NCBI RefSeq assembly: GCF_000368145.1
Contig: NZ_KB849285.1
Coordinates: 243,650 to 307,649 of the forward strand
Reading direction: 5' to 3'
Source: Acinetobacter guillouiae CIP 63.46
Lineage (GTDB): Bacteria > Pseudomonadota > Gammaproteobacteria > Pseudomonadales > Moraxellaceae
Length of the DNA: 64,000 bases
In this document: in pieces, positions 60,924 through 64,000 of the stretch
How the letters are laid out: the number at the start of each line of letters is the position of its first letter
Position numbering within the stretch: position 1 is the stretch's first letter
Made by a program: the position numbers and the translations under genes
Notes under the pieces: model-generated
Told to the model about the DNA's origin: nothing
The model's input: the letters and a program-made list of their open reading frames with translations, nothing else
Database searches by the model: none

Positions 60924-61579
60924 TTTATTTTTAAAATATTAAGTATGTCTTGAAAATACTTTACACGATGATCGGCCTGTGTCGATATTACTTTTTGTTG
61001 AGGGTCAAATAAGATCGTTTTCATGCCCAAAGCTTTTGCACCGCGAATGTCTGCTATCTCATGATCGCCAACAAAAATGCAGTGCTGAGGAATAACACCG
61101 AGCTGCTGACATGCCAATTGGAAAATTTCTGGATGAGGCTTTCGCAGTCCAACAGCTTCTGAAACAATCACACTCGAAAAATACTCACTTAAACCTAAGG
61201 CTTTGAAATTATCTTCCTGAAAAGGTGTCTTTCCATTAGAGATTAATCCAAGAGAAAAATTTGCCTTAAACAAGCTATAGATAACCAGATCAACATCACT
61301 AAAGCTCCGACAAAATTTATTAAAGTCTAGAATATAATTCTCTAATAGCGCTTGTGTCGAATAGTTAGATATTTGAAACTCTTGAATAAGTTGAGCATAT
61401 ACCTGATCTTTCCATACAGAACCATTGTTATCCAACTCAATAAAACGCTGAATAAATTGTGGTTTCTGTTGAATCGTAACCAGCTCGAAGAAATTTACCT
61501 GCCAATTTAAAAAAGCCTTTAGGGAGGAGGTGCGATCAAGTAAGGTTTGATCTAAATCAAAAAGTACAACTTGAATCAT
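60920..61579 (-). CDS. HAD-superfamily hydrolase
   Basis: A 219-residue phosphatase or related phosphotransferase of the haloacid dehalogenase superfamily, cytoplasmic. Motif I is LFDLDQTLLDRTS (residues 6-18) with the nucleophile Asp and the second Asp two residues on; motif II is LISNGKTP (about 115), motif III the Lys in GLRKPHPEIF and motif IV GDHEIADIRGAKALGMKTILF. A helical cap of about 70 residues follows motif I (subclass C1, YjjG/PGP-like). Substrate unknown. Its stop overlaps the start of the 227-residue exported protein gene, forming a three-gene unit. Confidence 0.88.
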   Translation of the reverse strand: MIQVVLFDLDQTLLDRTSSLKAFLNWQVNFFELVTIQQKPQFIQRFIELDNNGSVWKDQVYAQLIQEFQISNYSTQALLENYILDFNKFCRSFSDVDLVIYSLFKANFSLGLISNGKTPFQEDNFKALGLSEYFSSVIVSEAVGLRKPHPEIFQLACQQLGVIPQHCIFVGDHEIADIRGAKALGMKTILFDPQQKVISTQADHRVKYFQDILNILKIK

Positions 61580-61655
61580 CTCTCCATCCTCTAAATCGAA
61601 AAGACTTGCTAAAGGATCAATAGATTATGATCATTGATTGTCCATTCAGTCCGTT

Positions 61656-62564
61656 CTATCCATTGAATGCTTGTAGTGTTTCTAGGGTAATCCCTGCGCC
61701 ACCACATACAATCACCAAGACCTGATCAGCGGGTTTAAATTGAATCGCCTGATCATAAAGCACTGATAACGTTGCACCACATGCCGGCTCAACCAAAATA
61801 CGATGATCATCCACAAATTTTAAACAAGCATCTACAGTGTCTTGATCTGAAACAACCAAACTACGAACTTCAAGTTCTTGGCTCACTTCAAATGCATTTT
61901 GACAAACTTTTTTTGCTGCAAGTGTTGTTGCTATACCACTCACTTGATCCAATTCAACATGTTGTTTAGCAACAATCGAAGCATGTAAGGATGCTGTACC
62001 TTGGGTTTCAACCGCATAAATTGGAATATGGGCTAAACCATGTTTTTTTAATCCTGCTGCAACACCTGAAAGTAAACTTCCGCCACCCACAGATAAGACC
62101 ACCGCATCTGGAGTAACGCCATCTGCAATGACTTCATCAATCATCGGGATAATGCCTTCCCATAACAATGGATGATCAAAAGGATGAATAAATACATCAT
62201 GCTGTGTTAATAAGGACTGCGCTAAAGCATTGGCTTCGGTCCATGAAGCGCCATGTACAATAACCTCTGCACCTTGCTGGGCAATTAATTCTCTCGCACA
62301 TTGTGCTGTGGTTTCAGGAACCACGACGGTCACCGGAACACCTAGTTGTCGACCTGTATAAGCAACAGCTAAGCCTGCATTGCCACCCGATGAACTGATA
62401 AAACGCTGAGCACCCTGCTCAAAATATTTTTGACAGGCATGGCTAATGCCTCGTTGTTTAAATGACGCCGACGGTTGTAAGGCTTCCATTTTTAACCACA
62501 CCTGACATTGATTCAGTTGGCTTAAAACTAAAGATTGAATTAACGGGGTTTTTATACTGAGCAT
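61656..62564 (-). CDS. Threonine/serine dehydratase-like PLP enzyme
   Basis: A fold-type II PLP enzyme of 302 residues. The PLP-lysine is in ASFKQRGISHA (around residue 37), the phosphate-binding glycine loop is SSSGGNAGLAVAY, and the C-terminal GGGSLLSGVAAGL and VIVCGGAGITLET segments are typical. This is the architecture of single-domain serine/threonine dehydratases or cysteine synthase-like enzymes; the lack of a regulatory ACT domain suggests a catabolic or D-/L-serine type. Reaction: amino acid to 2-oxo acid with release of ammonia. It is downstream of the GNAT gene on the same strand, with a 4 x 16-bp tandem repeat in the gap. Confidence 0.85.
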   Translation of the reverse strand: MLSIKTPLIQSLVLSQLNQCQVWLKMEALQPSASFKQRGISHACQKYFEQGAQRFISSSGGNAGLAVAYTGRQLGVPVTVVVPETTAQCARELIAQQGAEVIVHGASWTEANALAQSLLTQHDVFIHPFDHPLLWEGIIPMIDEVIADGVTPDAVVLSVGGGSLLSGVAAGLKKHGLAHIPIYAVETQGTASLHASIVAKQHVELDQVSGIATTLAAKKVCQNAFEVSQELEVRSLVVSDQDTVDACLKFVDDHRILVEPACGATLSVLYDQAIQFKPADQVLVIVCGGAGITLETLQAFNG

Positions 62565-62580
62565 AGGTAAATCGATTCTC

Positions 62581-62644
62581 TTGGCTTATTTCAATGTGGG
62601 TTTATTTCAATCTTGGTTTATTTCAATCTTGGTTTATTTCAATT
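62581..62644. repeat. Tandem repeat, four copies of a 16-bp unit
   Basis: Four contiguous copies of a 16-bp unit, consensus TTGGTTTATTTCAATC: 62581-62596, 62597-62612, 62613-62628 and 62629-62644. Copies 3 and 4 differ only in the last base; copies 1 and 2 have one or two changes. It fills 64 of the 79 bases between the GNAT stop and the dehydratase start, and its last base is the first base of the GNAT stop codon. Each unit includes an AT-rich core that could act as spacing or as a regulator site. Copy number could vary between strains. Confidence 0.9.
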
Positions 62645-63075
62645 CAGTCATTTTTTAAACTTAACCCCATATCGATATGTGGAATCTCACAATCTAAATA
62701 TTCTTCACCCTGTACCTGAAAGCCTAAGTTTTCATAGAAGCGCGTTGCATAAACTTGAGCGGATAATTGAAGAAATGCTCTATTTTGCTGTTTTGCCACT
62801 TGAATAATCTGTTGCATGAGCAGTTTACCGATCCCTTCACCTCGATATTGTTGCAACACAGCAACTCGACCAATACTGTTATTTTCCAATAACCGCGCTG
62901 TCGCAATGGGTTGATCTTGAGCATATACAACAAAATGCAATGAAATGGCATCCTGCTCATCCCATTCATCTGCTTCACTGATGTTTTGTTCTTCGATAAA
63001 AACCATGCTTCGAATCAGTTTTGCATCATGTTGAAGCTGACTCCACGGCCCAGATTGAATGACAAATTGGCTCAT
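62644..63075 (-). CDS. GNAT-family N-acetyltransferase
   Basis: A 143-residue acetyltransferase. It starts MSQFVIQSGPWSQLQHDAKLIRSMVFIEEQNI, the pattern of the ElaA/YafP-like GNAT group, and has the acetyl-CoA motif IGRVAVLQQYRGEGIGKLLMQQI (about 67-89, with R/Q-x-x-G-x-G) and the C-terminal YATRFYENLGFQVQGEEYLD. The closing HIDMGLSLKND (His-rich strand) is common in ElaA-type proteins. Substrate unknown. Upstream of the dehydratase on the same strand, separated by the 16-bp repeats; divergent from the exported hypothetical at 63.2 kb. Confidence 0.87.
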   Translation of the reverse strand: MSQFVIQSGPWSQLQHDAKLIRSMVFIEEQNISEADEWDEQDAISLHFVVYAQDQPIATARLLENNSIGRVAVLQQYRGEGIGKLLMQQIIQVAKQQNRAFLQLSAQVYATRFYENLGFQVQGEEYLDCEIPHIDMGLSLKND

Positions 63076-63189
63076 TATTTAAATCCTAATGGTTGAGAAA
63101 TTGATCCTTCATTCTTGCAATTATGCTAATGTAATGCACAGTGACAATGCGTTCACTTTCACCAACTTAACTAAACTTGTAGAATAATT

Positions 63190-63876
63190 ATGTTTCTAAA
63201 TCATAAATTTAAAGTATTTATTTATAGCGCAATTTTACTGACGACTCAAAGTATTTATGCAAAAACATCCGAGCTAGATCGTGTGAACATTATCTCAAAA
63301 AGCATGATTGGATTATTTTCTCAAGACTCAAATCAAGATCAGCTTAATTTAAAAATGAGTGCCGCAATTGCAGGTATCTCAGAAGCTGAAGCTAAAAAAA
63401 ACCGCGATGAAAGTGGCGAAAAACAAGCCACTGCATCTGAAAAGATGAAGGAAATACTCAAAGAACAATTTAATGCCAACGATTTTAAAATTGTTGCGCC
63501 AGCATTTGAACGCCAAATGAAAGCTCAAAGTGCTGCATATCAGAGCTGTAAACAGGATGGTAAAATTATTGAAAATAGTCAAAGTTTTCAAGTACCGTTA
63601 ACCTGTAAAGTCCCTGTGCTTAATTTAGACAATGTTCAAATGCCTGAACGTGGTAGCAAAGAAAGTGATGCTCAATTTGCAGCTAAAGCAACAGACTTTC
63701 TGACAGAACTACTGATTAAAGCCCCAACAGAAACATTAAAAACCAGTATCTTGATTCATAAAATGGGTGAGCAATTGATTCCAGAAATGGATGATCCGCA
63801 ATATTTTCCAGATACCATTTCTCGAAAAACCACGGGCACAAGCGAAGCTGAGCTTGATGAAATGAATCAGCAATAA
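63190..63876 (+). CDS. Exported hypothetical protein, 228 residues
   Basis: A signal peptide (FLNHKFKVFIYSAILLTTQSIYA, cleaved before KTSEL) directs it to the periplasm. The mature part is soluble, with helices (ISEAEAKKNRDESGEKQATASEKMKEILKEQFN, FAAKATDFLTELLIKAPTETLKTSILIHKMGEQLI), two Cys (YQSCKQDG and PLTCKVPVL) and no recognisable domain. Composition is Lys/Glu/Gln-rich. I know of no function. It is monocistronic; a hairpin follows at 63901-63930. Confidence 0.72.
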   Translation: MFLNHKFKVFIYSAILLTTQSIYAKTSELDRVNIISKSMIGLFSQDSNQDQLNLKMSAAIAGISEAEAKKNRDESGEKQATASEKMKEILKEQFNANDFKIVAPAFERQMKAQSAAYQSCKQDGKIIENSQSFQVPLTCKVPVLNLDNVQMPERGSKESDAQFAAKATDFLTELLIKAPTETLKTSILIHKMGEQLIPEMDDPQYFPDTISRKTTGTSEAELDEMNQQ

Positions 63877-63900
63877 AATAATTTATCTAAATAGTACCAA

Positions 63901-63930
63901 GAGAGAAAGCAGTTAAACCTGCTTTCTCTC
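63901..63930. terminator. Hairpin after the exported-protein gene
   Basis: Perfect 12-bp stem GAGAGAAAGCAG / CTGCTTTCTCTC with a 6-base loop, 24 bases past the stop codon. It lacks a T-run on the plus strand, so it may be a terminator that needs help, or a processing site. Confidence 0.55.
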
Positions 63931-63941
63931 CTCACAACGCG

Positions 63942-64000
63942 CTAGCACTTAGCGCCAATGTCTTGCTGGTCCCACTGATCATTCAATAATAATTCTAAGG
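63942..64000 (-). CDS. Partial CDS, C-terminal end only
   Basis: On the minus strand an open frame entering from the right edge reads LELLLNDQWDQQDIGAKC and stops at TAG (63944-63942). Convergent with the exported-protein gene, after its hairpin. Nineteen codons are too few to identify a family; the frame and context suggest a true gene end. Confidence 0.45.
   Translation of the reverse strand, partial: LELLLNDQWDQQDIGAKC

Noticed and set aside
62581-62644. CRISPR-like array
   Set aside because: The 16-bp units are contiguous with no spacers, so this is a tandem repeat, not a CRISPR array.

Overview
The window is about 39% GC chromosomal DNA from a gamma-proteobacterium, almost certainly Acinetobacter. 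Pointers are the oprB-gcd pair (glucose porin plus membrane PQQ glucose dehydrogenase), the trpA-accD overlap, the GntR-smc-zipA-ligA block, the FtnA-like ferritin, the birA-coaX pair and a VgrG/DUF4123 type VI secretion (T6SS) cluster. I saw no tRNA, rRNA, insertion sequence, integrase or CRISPR array.

Layout. 1-3.1 kb: 5' part of accD, trpA, and an NhaC-type antiporter. 3.1-7.8 kb: AraC regulator divergent from two tandem paralogous PF10118 di-metal proteins, then DUF2804 and DUF805 proteins. 7.9-13.8 kb: a FadB-like multifunctional protein and thiolase (beta-oxidation), two GNAT genes (one frameshifted) and an AraC/OruR-type regulator. 13.9-19.3 kb: CaiB/BaiF-type CoA enzyme, OprB porin, Gcd. 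19.4-23.4 kb: NUDIX, LtrA, NTF2-like, YegP-like and an unknown protein, with a 720-base AT-rich gap. 23.5-28.3 kb: biotin operon bioH-like-bioA-bioF-bioC-bioD without bioB. 28.3-33.7 kb: DUF6176-like protein, exported peroxiredoxin, ferritin, NAD-dependent reductase and a Fur-boxed TonB receptor. 34-41.3 kb: ligA, zipA, smc and a GntR regulator with palindromic operators. 41.4-49.8 kb: TauE exporter, birA, coaX, a lipoprotein, an RBBP9-like hydrolase lacking its serine, ffh, ypjD-like gene, a frameshifted orphan gene, dusC and an SseB-like gene.

50.0-58.3 kb is the accessory region: an orphan T6SS VgrG island read as one minus-strand unit. The order is vgrG, DUF4123 adaptor, an unknown helical protein, an effector with a metzincin zinc-protease motif (HExxHxxGxxH plus Met-turn), then four exported or lipid-anchored proteins, two of them paralogues, and a possible 37-aa lipoprotein-like ORF. 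Base composition falls sharply from vgrG into the effector and immunity end. The core T6SS genes are not in the window. The likely logic is that VgrG carries the protease with help from the adaptor, while the envelope proteins protect kin.

58.7-64 kb: small membrane protein, patatin-like phospholipase, two exported unknowns coupled to a HAD phosphatase, a PLP-dependent dehydratase, a GNAT enzyme separated from it by a 4 x 16-bp tandem repeat, and an exported unknown. Two genes (12.1-12.6 and 48.0-48.5 kb) are broken at homopolymer runs, so either they are decaying or the assembly has indel errors.
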